Notes under the pieces: model-generated
What the model was told of the DNA's origin: nothing
The model's input: only the letters and a program-made list of their open reading frames with translations
The model's database searches: none
Shown here: piece by piece, positions 1 through 3,972 of the stretch
How positions within the stretch are numbered: the stretch's first letter is position 1
How the letters are laid out: the number at the start of each line of letters is the position of its first letter
Position numbers and translations under genes: made by a program
Assembly: GCA_021772705.1 (NCBI GenBank)
Contig: JAJFLN010000786.1
Location: 1 to 7,192, forward strand
DNA: 7,192 bases
Direction: 5' to 3'
Origin: Candidatus Cloacimonadota bacterium
GTDB taxonomy: Bacteria > Muiribacteriota > UBA6191 > JACPRK01

Positions 1-74
1 CCAGGCCCGTTCGGGGTCCCCGGGCCCATTCCCGCACCGGTCCCCCCCCCTTGGGTGGGGGCCACCATTCGGGG

Positions 75-113
75 GGCCAACGGAGGAGGGGACCCTCTAC
101 GGGACATGCACCC
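75..113 (-). repeat. End of a miniature-element family member (copy A)
   Basis: Positions 87-113 match the 27-bp terminal inverted repeat of the 177-bp element at 1974-2150 with one mismatch (T at 96 where the others have C). The similarity continues leftwards to about 75 and matches the inside of that element's left end (CGGAGG followed by a GCCAAC/GCGAAC variant). It ends in ACATGCACCC, so it is an outer end facing right. The bases further left (1-74) are C/G-rich and only vaguely like the element's interior. The other end of this copy is either outside the window or lost. Confidence 0.8.
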
Positions 114-130
114 TGTGAGTGGGGCCAGCC

Positions 131-160
131 GGGACGTCTGCTGGGTCTCGGTGGTATACT
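131..160 (+). promoter_or_regulatory. Promoter of hicB-hicA-zinc ribbon operon, extended -10
   Basis: TATACT at 155-160 is a good -10 hexamer. It is preceded by TG at 152-153, giving the extended -10 form TGnTATACT. A weak -35 (GGGACG, 131-136) lies 18 bp upstream. The GTG start of hicB follows 7 nt after the hexamer, about where transcription should begin, so the message is probably leaderless. The promoter lies just 3' of repeat copy A, which ends at 113. Confidence 0.6.
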
Positions 161-167
161 GATTCGT

Positions 168-377
168 GTGGAGCTTACGGTTGAATTCGACCGAGAAACT
201 GACGGCCGCTGGATAGCGGAGGTTCTGGAACTGCCCGGAGTTCTCTGTTATGGGCAGACTCAGGAGCAGGCCATGGTCGCCGCCAAGGCGCTGGCGTTGC
301 GAGTCATCGCAGATCGCCTCGAACATGGAGAGGCAGCTCCCGATCTACCCTCCTTGTTCTTCAAACCCGTGGCATGA
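168..377 (+). CDS. hicB: HicB-like antitoxin
   Basis: A 69-residue protein starting at GTG. It has the HicB antitoxin pattern: a beta strand with alternating residues (VELTVEFDRETDGRWIAEV), then ELPGVLCYGQTQEQAMVAAKALALRVIADRL, the usual 'LPG...G.T.EEA...A' core with a trailing helix. In the family, HicB folds as a degenerate RNase-H-like domain and binds and blocks the HicA mRNA interferase. This copy is of the short type: it ends soon after the core (FFKPVA) and shows no C-terminal HTH or ribbon-helix-helix DNA-binding domain. Upstream in-frame codons (from 51) lie in repeat DNA and give an unlikely low-complexity N-terminus, so they are excluded. GTG 168 is supported by the -10 box seven bases before it. 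There is no Shine-Dalgarno sequence. The stop overlaps the hicA start (ATGA). Order is antitoxin first, the reverse of the classical hicAB order. Confidence 0.85.
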   Translation: MELTVEFDRETDGRWIAEVLELPGVLCYGQTQEQAMVAAKALALRVIADRLEHGEAAPDLPSLFFKPVA

Positions 378-610
378 GCGAGTGGCCCAGCACCAAAGCT
401 CGACTCGTTCTTTCAGCGCTGCTTCGCTTGGGCTGGCAGGTGAAGAGGCAACGTGGATCTCACAAGATTCTTTCCCGATCCGGGTGGCCGGACTTTCCGT
501 GGGCCTTTCACGAGGGGGCGGAGATCGGCCCGCGGATGCTGGCCCGGATTGGAAAACATACAGGGTTGACGCCTGACCATCTAAAGCGCAAGCTTCGAGC
601 CGTTCGATGA
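374..610 (+). CDS. hicA: HicA-like mRNA interferase toxin
   Basis: A 78-residue protein with the HicA (YcfA-like) double-stranded-RNA-binding-type fold. A first helix region 'LVLSALLRLGWQVKRQRGSHKIL' carries the G-S-H motif with the presumed catalytic histidine at residue 30. A strand and loop (WPDFPWAFHEGAEIG) follow, then the closing helix PRMLARIGKHTGLTPDHLK. In the family, HicA cleaves mRNA independently of the ribosome and is neutralised by HicB. The key histidine and the closing helix are intact, so nothing suggests inactivation. The start ATG lies inside the hicB stop (ATGA, 374-377) with no Shine-Dalgarno sequence ahead of it, so translation is probably coupled to hicB. That keeps toxin synthesis dependent on antitoxin synthesis. 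It overlaps the next gene in the same way. Confidence 0.9.
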   Translation: MSEWPSTKARLVLSALLRLGWQVKRQRGSHKILSRSGWPDFPWAFHEGAEIGPRMLARIGKHTGLTPDHLKRKLRAVR

Positions 611-852
611 AGCAGCGGGCAGAATCGATGCTGGGGGCGGTCGGAGAGGACAACCGGTGCGACGTCTGCAACCAGGGGACGATGCAGCCGGTCGTGGCGA
701 CCTTGCCCGTGAGCCTGCCCGAGATCCAGGTGCTTGTGCCGGGGGTGCTTGCATACCGGTGCGACCACTGCAGCGAACTGGAGTGGGACGGCCCCGAGGC
801 AGACCGCGCTCGAAAGGTCGCCCGGTTACTTCTGGACAGGAAGGTCGCCTGA
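607..852 (+). CDS. YgiT/MqsA-N-type zinc-ribbon protein, third operon gene
   Basis: An 81-residue protein with two CxxC knuckles, C18-x2-C21 (CDVCNQG) and C52-x2-C55 (CDHCSELEW). They are separated by about 30 residues containing a strand-rich stretch with 'VPGVLAYRC'. This layout is that of the YgiT-type zinc finger, the zinc-binding N-terminal domain of MqsA antitoxins. The MqsA C-terminal helix-turn-helix is absent; the protein ends with a short charged helix (EADRARKVARLLLDRKVA). Stand-alone proteins of this kind are common beside small toxin or DUF4258-type genes. The ATG lies in the hicA stop (ATGA, 607-610) and no Shine-Dalgarno sequence is visible, so it is probably translationally coupled. 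It may be an extra antitoxin, a regulator for the HicBA pair, or the remains of a second toxin-antitoxin module. The sequence alone does not decide which. Confidence 0.8.
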   Translation: MKQRAESMLGAVGEDNRCDVCNQGTMQPVVATLPVSLPEIQVLVPGVLAYRCDHCSELEWDGPEADRARKVARLLLDRKVA

Positions 853-1081
853 GCCGGTCGGCCAAGCGGCGGGGCGGCACGTCGGTGCTGACCGCGATCG
901 GGTGAGAATTGGGGGTGGGGCCTGGAACACCGAGGGCCTGTGGGGCGAAGCGCTGGGAGCGTCGGGCGAAGTAGCGAGAACGCCTCAATTGCTTTCTGGG
1001 AAAGGAAATCGGAGACAATCGGCAGGTGGGGTGCGGGGCGGGAACGATCGGGCCGCTACTCGATCAGATAGCGTCAGAATA
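853..1081. other. Intergenic region with no recognised feature
   Basis: A G-rich gap between the zinc-ribbon gene and the tRNA promoter. Open frames crossing it have no protein-like composition and run on into the tRNA. No clear terminator with a T-run was found after the hicBA operon. Confidence 0.6.
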
Positions 1082-1110
1082 TTGACTTCATGCCCGCCGC
1101 TTGCTACCCT
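1082..1110 (+). promoter_or_regulatory. Promoter of tRNA-Leu
   Basis: A -35 TTGACT (1082-1087), a 17-bp spacer and a -10 TACCCT (1105-1110) lie 11 bp before the mature tRNA 5' end. This is the expected geometry for a separately transcribed tRNA. The hexamer fits the TAnnnT form also seen before 2203. Confidence 0.6.
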
Positions 1111-1121
1111 CAAATCCCCCA

Positions 1122-1205
1122 GCCGAAGTGGTGGAATTGGTAGACGCGCTGGTTTCAGGGACCAGTGGGAGTAATCCCGTGGGGGTTCGAGTCCCCCCTT
1201 CGGCA
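1122..1205 (+). tRNA. tRNA-Leu (anticodon CAG)
   Basis: An 84-nt class II tRNA reading CUG codons. The acceptor stem GCCGAAG (1122-1128) pairs with CTTCGGC (1198-1204), followed by discriminator A1205. The D-loop region has TGGTAGACGC. The anticodon stem CTGGT/ACCAG (1149-1153/1161-1165) encloses loop TTCAGGG, with anticodon CAG at 1156-1158. The long variable arm has stem GGGA/TCCC (1167-1170/1175-1178), which together with the D-loop and A discriminator marks leucine. The T arm is GGGGG-TTCGAGT-CCCCC (1181-1197). The 3' CCA is not encoded (CTC follows), so it must be added after transcription. Confidence 0.97.
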
Positions 1206-1219
1206 CTCCGGGGCACCGG

Positions 1220-1249
1220 ACGGCCTCCAATCAAACGGAGGCCGTTTTG
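1220..1249 (+). terminator. Rho-independent terminator of tRNA-Leu
   Basis: An 8-bp GC-rich stem CGGCCTCC/GGAGGCCG (1221-1228/1237-1244), extended by an A-T pair, encloses an 8-nt loop and is followed by TTTTG. It lies 15 bp after the tRNA and ends the tRNA transcript. Confidence 0.88.
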
Positions 1250-1258
1250 TCATTCCCG

Positions 1259-1319
1259 TCCAGCCAGCGTGCCCGGGTGCCGCTGGCGACGCCCGTTTTG
1301 GCCGGGGCACTGGCTGGGA
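1259..1319. repeat. Imperfect inverted repeat upstream of the cNMP-binding gene
   Basis: CCAGCCA (1260-1266) and GTGCCC (1269-1274) pair with TGGCTGG (1311-1317) and GGGCAC (1305-1310), leaving a 2-nt bulge. A smaller pair, GCCAGCG/CGCTGGC (1263-1269/1281-1287), competes with it. It lies just before the candidate promoter of the next gene. It could be an operator or simply a structured spacer. Confidence 0.4.
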
Positions 1320-1322
1320 CCG

Positions 1323-1331
1323 TGATAACAT
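1323..1331 (+). promoter_or_regulatory. Candidate extended -10 for cNMP-binding gene
   Basis: TGaTAACAT: a -10 TAACAT (1326-1331) with the TG extension at 1323-1324. No good -35 lies at normal spacing (the nearest TTGGCC, 1298-1303, is 22 bp away). It would give a leader of roughly 50 nt before the ATG at 1391. Confidence 0.35.
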
Positions 1332-1390
1332 GAGGAGGTAGTGCCAGCCCTGATTCCAGACGGAAGTGGGCCTGAAACGGGAGTGACCCG

Positions 1391-1888
1391 ATGACCGAAT
1401 TTGGCCCTGCCATCACTGTTTCCGAGTTACAGGCGTACCCCATCTTTCAGGACCTGTCGGAGACCGAGATTCGCAGTTTCCTGGAGGCCGCCCGGGTCCG
1501 CACCTTCAACGCCCTCGCTCCGGTGGTCTTCCGACAGGGAGACGAAGGGGATGGCCTCTACGTCATCGTCTCCGGAGAGGTGGATATCTACGCCTCCGAT
1601 ACGGCAATGAGGAAGCACCTCCTGGGCACCCTTCGAGACGGCGACTTCTTCGGAGAGATGTCCCTGGTGGAGAGCAAGCCCAGGACGGCCAGTGTGGAGG
1701 CCAAGGGTGAGGCCAGGATCATCTTTCTGGATCGCAATGCATTCCAGAGCCTGCAGCAGAAAGACCCGGCCATGCTGAACAAGCTGTTCCTCCGGATGAT
1801 GGCGGAGATGAGTTCCCGTCTGCGGCAGCTGGATCATCGTTTCACCACGGCCAAGGCGGCGCTGACGTCGTTGCAGAGCTTTAGCTAG
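1391..1888 (+). CDS. Stand-alone cyclic-nucleotide-binding-domain protein
   Basis: A 165-residue soluble protein made almost entirely of one CRP/PKA-type cNMP-binding domain. An N-terminal helix (PIFQDLSETEIRSFLEAA, about 17-34) leads into the beta-roll (VVFRQGDEGDGLYVIVSGEVDIY, 45-67). The phosphate-binding cassette FGEMSLVESKPRTASV (87-102) keeps the key glutamate (E89) and arginine (R98). Closing helices (about 115-150) include a charged 'MMAEMSSRLRQLDHRF' segment that may mediate dimer contacts. No helix-turn-helix, kinase, channel or transporter part follows, so it is not a CRP transcription factor. It may act as a cAMP/cGMP-sensing adaptor or regulatory subunit. Starting at ATG 1391, it has a GGGAG ribosome site 7 nt upstream. 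It appears to be a single-gene unit between the tRNA terminator and the mobile element. Confidence 0.88.
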   Translation: MTEFGPAITVSELQAYPIFQDLSETEIRSFLEAARVRTFNALAPVVFRQGDEGDGLYVIVSGEVDIYASDTAMRKHLLGTLRDGDFFGEMSLVESKPRTASVEAKGEARIIFLDRNAFQSLQQKDPAMLNKLFLRMMAEMSSRLRQLDHRFTTAKAALTSLQSFS

Positions 1889-1927
1889 TTTCGGTCCGGA
1901 CGGAAACCAGCCTGAGCGCTGGCTACG

Positions 1928-1964
1928 GGTCTTTGCCGAGGTCCGAGGTCCGAAGCCCGAGGCC
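1928..1964 (+). repeat. GTCCGARG tandem-type intergenic repeat, copy 1
   Basis: Short 7-bp units (CCGAGGT, CCGAGGT, CCGAAGC) in a 37-bp stretch. It aligns to 3896-3932 with 31 of 37 positions identical. Both copies lie just upstream of a proposed promoter (gshA and the isomerase). Such units are also a common style of dispersed intergenic repeat, so a regulatory role is only a possibility. Confidence 0.6.
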
Positions 1965-1973
1965 TCCCAACCC
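1965..1973 (+). repeat. Left 9-bp target-site duplication
   Basis: TCCCAACCC directly abuts the left terminal repeat and is repeated exactly at 2151-2159, abutting the right terminal repeat. This is the footprint expected of transposition. Confidence 0.85.
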
Positions 1974-2150
1974 GGGTGCATGTCCCGTAGGGGGTCCCCT
2001 CCTCCGTTCGCCCCACTATGGATGCCCGCATCCAGGACGACTGAATGGCCGAGTTTTCCCAATCCGTTCGTCCTACTATGGATGCGGGCATCCATAGTGG
2101 GGCGAACGGATCCGGAATAGGCCAGGGGACCCCCTACGGGACATGCACCC
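1974..2150. mobile_element. 177-bp miniature inverted-repeat transposable element (MITE-like)
   Basis: The ends are perfect 27-bp inverted repeats, 1974-2000 and 2124-2150, starting GGGTGCATGTCCCGTAG. Exact 9-bp direct repeats TCCCAACCC flank it on both sides. It has no coding capacity, so it would have to be moved by a transposase supplied elsewhere. Inside, a 30-bp arm (2004-2033) is perfectly inverted at 2080-2109. A third related arm (2062-2085) forms a 24-bp hairpin with 2088-2111. The ends recur at 75-113 and 7056-7103 in this window, so it belongs to a multi-copy family. The transposase family is not assignable from what is seen; a 9-bp duplication is compatible with several IS families. 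Confidence 0.88.
2062..2111. repeat. 24-bp near-perfect hairpin inside the MITE
   Basis: The arm at 2062-2085 pairs with 2088-2111 around a 2-nt GG centre. All 24 positions pair if two T-G contacts (2071/2102 and 2074/2099) are read as wobble, so it would be uninterrupted in RNA of this strand. The inner ACTATGGATGC/GCATCCATAGT 11 bp are perfect. A smaller hairpin GGATGC-CC-GCATCC lies at 2020-2033. Confidence 0.85.
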
Positions 2151-2159
2151 TCCCAACCC
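2151..2159 (+). repeat. Right 9-bp target-site duplication
   Basis: Exact copy of TCCCAACCC at 1965-1973. It lies 7 bp before the -35 box of the gshA promoter. Confidence 0.85.
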
Positions 2160-2166
2160 TCACCCG

Positions 2167-2195
2167 TTGACATGGGACGTCACAGCCACTAACCT
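2167..2195 (+). promoter_or_regulatory. Promoter of gshA-like gene
   Basis: A perfect -35 TTGACA (2167-2172), 17-bp spacer and TAACCT -10 (2190-2195). The ATG at 2203 follows after 7 nt, so the transcript would start at or next to the start codon (leaderless). The TAnnnT hexamer has the same form as in the tRNA-Leu promoter. The MITE lies immediately upstream and leaves the core promoter intact. Confidence 0.65.
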
Positions 2196-2202
2196 CCACG
2201 AA

Positions 2203-3555
2203 ATGAGTTCGGACCTGGGCGGCGCGGCGGGCGAACCAATCGAGCGGAAGGATCTGCTCGATTACTTCCACGCCGCCTGCAGCCGGAGGCAGGGCAGAAG
2301 AATGACCCTGATCGGAGTGGAGCAGGAGCTGCTCCCGGTGCATCCCGAAACGGGGGAGGCCTGCAGCTTTCAGGACGGAGGCGAGCGTGCCTTTCTGGGG
2401 CTCATGGGAAACTACGGCTATACGCCTCCAGAGGGCGTGGTCAACCCAACGACGCTCTATCGGGGAGCGGCCTCCGTCGATCTGGAGCCGGGAGCCCAGA
2501 TGGAGGTCTCGGGGACTCCCTATCGTACGCTGGCAGAGGTGGACGCCGAGCTGAGGGAAGTGCTGATCGACTTCGCCGACTCCGCCGCCGATGCGGGTTT
2601 CTGCTACCTCTCCCACGGATCACACCCGATCACGGCGGCTGCCGATGTCGTGATTGTGCCGAAGCGGCGTTACGGGATACTGATCGACTACTTCAAGAAG
2701 TATGGTCTTCCCCGGTACCGGGACATGATGACCCAGACCGGCTCTGTCCAGGCGAGCTTCGACTACGAGGACGAAGCCGACGCGGGCAGGAAGATGAGGC
2801 TCGGCACCCTGGCCGCGCCTTTCGCCACCGCCCTCTTCGCCAACTCTCCCTTCGAAAAGGGCCGGCCAGGAGGCGCTCTCTGCCACCGAGGCATCTACTG
2901 GCGGGAATCGATCGCCGGTCGAAGCGGCCCCGTGCGGCAGGCCGTCGAAGGAGAGTGGTCGTTTGATCGCTACGTGGACTTCCTGATCCAGGCCCCCACG
3001 ATCTTTGTCAGGGCAGATGATGGCGGCGTCTCCTACGCAGGCAACCGCCCCTTCGTGGAGTTGCTGGACCAGGGTTTCGAAGGCCGGAGGCTGACGAAGG
3101 CCGACTGGGAACTGCAGCTCTCGGGCCTCTGGCCCGTGGCACGAATGAAGAAGGTCATCGAGGTCCGATCCTGCGACGGCCCGCCACCGCAACACAACAT
3201 GTCCGTCCCGGCCTTCTGGATGGGCCTGTTGTACCATCGCCCCGCCGTGGATGCCGCCACGGAGCTGTTGATGCCTTTCTGGCCCCGCTTTGACGACGTC
3301 CAGCTCACGGCAATCCAGCACGGCGTCAAGGGTGACCTGGGTAACAACGTCGCAATGGGAGACATCCTCAAGGAACTCCTGGCCGCCTCGCGAGCGGGCC
3401 TGCAGGCCCGGAACCTCGGAGAGGAGCGTTATCTGGATGTCCTGGACGAGATCGTCGCCACCGGCAGGACCTGGGCGGAACAGGCCATCGAGATCATGGA
3501 CCGGGAGGGCATCGCCGGGCTGATCAAGTGGGCGAGGGTTGCCGGTAGTCGATAG
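2203..3555 (+). CDS. gshA: Glutamate-cysteine ligase, GCS2/plant type
   Basis: A 450-residue enzyme of the GCS2 family. It joins the glutamate gamma-carboxyl to cysteine with ATP in the cytosol, the first step of glutathione (or gamma-glutamylcysteine-type thiol) synthesis. Recognisable blocks in order: IGVEQELLPV (37-46, metal/ATP-binding glutamates), VDLEPGAQMEVSG (92-104), QTGSVQASFDYEDEAD (178-193), FATALFANSPFEKG (207-220), and VIEVRSCDGPPPQHN (318-332). Length matches the plant/alphaproteobacterial type (about 450). The frame is open from ATG 2143, but that start and the next residues come from the MITE end and its target duplication. ATG 2203 is chosen because a good promoter ends 7 nt before it and the protein length then fits the family. 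TTG 2167 is another, less likely start. No Shine-Dalgarno sequence is visible. The downstream gene codes for an enzyme of a glutathione-using family. An EgtA-like role in another thiol pathway cannot be excluded. Confidence 0.88.
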   Translation: MSSDLGGAAGEPIERKDLLDYFHAACSRRQGRRMTLIGVEQELLPVHPETGEACSFQDGGERAFLGLMGNYGYTPPEGVVNPTTLYRGAASVDLEPGAQMEVSGTPYRTLAEVDAELREVLIDFADSAADAGFCYLSHGSHPITAAADVVIVPKRRYGILIDYFKKYGLPRYRDMMTQTGSVQASFDYEDEADAGRKMRLGTLAAPFATALFANSPFEKGRPGGALCHRGIYWRESIAGRSGPVRQAVEGEWSFDRYVDFLIQAPTIFVRADDGGVSYAGNRPFVELLDQGFEGRRLTKADWELQLSGLWPVARMKKVIEVRSCDGPPPQHNMSVPAFWMGLLYHRPAVDAATELLMPFWPRFDDVQLTAIQHGVKGDLGNNVAMGDILKELLAASRAGLQARNLGEERYLDVLDEIVATGRTWAEQAIEIMDREGIAGLIKWARVAGSR

Positions 3556-3561
3556 GAGTTT

Positions 3562-3579
3562 GGGCTACGGGCTACGGGC
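3562..3579 (+). repeat. GGGCTAC tandem repeat
   Basis: About 2.6 copies of the 7-bp unit GGGCTAC directly after gshA. GGCTACGGG also occurs at 1921-1929, next to the other GTCCGARG repeat. Confidence 0.75.
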
Positions 3580-3703
3580 GGCAAATTCACCAAAACTCAT
3601 CGGTGTCAAGCGTAGTAACGCACAGACATACAACTCTTTAGCCCCAATGCCCATGAATTAGTGAGGGAATGTTTGAAAACGAGGGCACTGCCTCGAACTC
3701 CCG

Positions 3704-3724
3704 CCAGGGGTCATTGGCCCCTGG
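3704..3724. repeat. Hairpin CCAGGGG/CCCCTGG
   Basis: A 7-bp perfect stem (3704-3710/3718-3724) with a 7-nt loop, no T-run. It starts a row of inverted repeats in this gap. Confidence 0.7.
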
Positions 3725-3727
3725 ACC

Positions 3728-3773
3728 CGGATGAACAGGTCAAACTTTCGCGTGTCATTCAAGTGTTCATCCG
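3728..3773. repeat. Inverted repeat CGGATGAACA/TGTTCATCCG
   Basis: Perfect 10-bp arms (3728-3737 and 3764-3773) with a 26-nt A/T-richer spacer. It could be an operator or part of a dispersed repeat; nothing ties it to a specific regulator. Confidence 0.6.
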
Positions 3774-3804
3774 CACTCTCAGTCGCACCAGTCCCATTGG
3801 GGGT

Positions 3805-3849
3805 TTGGGGGAGCCAGCTCCCCCAACGGGGTGTGGGGCTGAGCCCCAC
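3805..3849. repeat. Two adjacent GC-rich hairpins
   Basis: TTGGGGGAGC-CA-GCTCCCCCAA (3805-3826) is a perfect 10-bp palindrome. It is followed at once by GTGGGGC-TGA-GCCCCAC (3833-3849). Neither has a T-run, so they are poor intrinsic terminators. The paired layout resembles REP/BIME-style intergenic repeats. Confidence 0.8.
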
Positions 3850-3895
3850 TACAACAAAATCCGTATTGCCTCACCGGCATTGTCTTTAGCCCCCC

Positions 3896-3932
3896 GGTCT
3901 TTCCCGAAGTCCGAAGTCCGAGGCCCAAAGCC
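3896..3932 (+). repeat. GTCCGARG tandem-type intergenic repeat, copy 2
   Basis: Aligned with 1928-1964 (31 of 37 identical). It ends 40 bp before the isomerase start codon, next to a weak TTCCAG (3938-3943), 17-bp spacer, TAGCCT (3961-3966) promoter-like pair. Confidence 0.6.
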
Positions 3933-3972
3933 CCACCTTCCAGACACCTCGGCGTCATGCTAGCCTCTTGCC

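Larger units (their letters stand above)
3556..3972. other. 417-bp repeat-rich intergenic region
   Basis: No convincing gene: the 100-codon frame from 3661 is built from repeats. It holds a tandem GGGCTAC (3562-3579), several hairpins (3704-3724, 3728-3773, 3805-3826, 3833-3849) and a GTCCGARG repeat (3896-3932). The isomerase start follows at 3973. A weak inverted repeat (3556-3563/3590-3598) after gshA lacks a T-run. Confidence 0.7.

Noticed and set aside
51..167. N-terminal extension of hicB to an upstream start at 51
   Set aside because: The extra residues are low-complexity, overlap the repeat end 75-113, and have no family counterpart. GTG 168 has a promoter box right before it.
734..1325. 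Overlapping frames through the tRNA-Leu region
   Set aside because: They run through the tRNA and its terminator and show no domain or codon signal.
1427..2173. Minus-strand frame across the cNMP-binding gene and MITE
   Set aside because: Shadow of 1391-1888 that runs on through MITE repeat DNA. No protein-family signal.
2143..2202. gshA start at ATG 2143
   Set aside because: The ATG and following codons come from the MITE end and target duplication. The family length and the promoter geometry favour 2203.
2620..3321. Minus-strand frame opposite gshA
   Set aside because: Shadow of the plus-strand GCS2 gene, whose conserved blocks occupy the same bases.
3661..3963. 100-codon frame in the gshA-isomerase gap
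   Set aside because: It is composed of hairpins and GTCCGARG repeats, has no ribosome site, and its composition is not protein-like.
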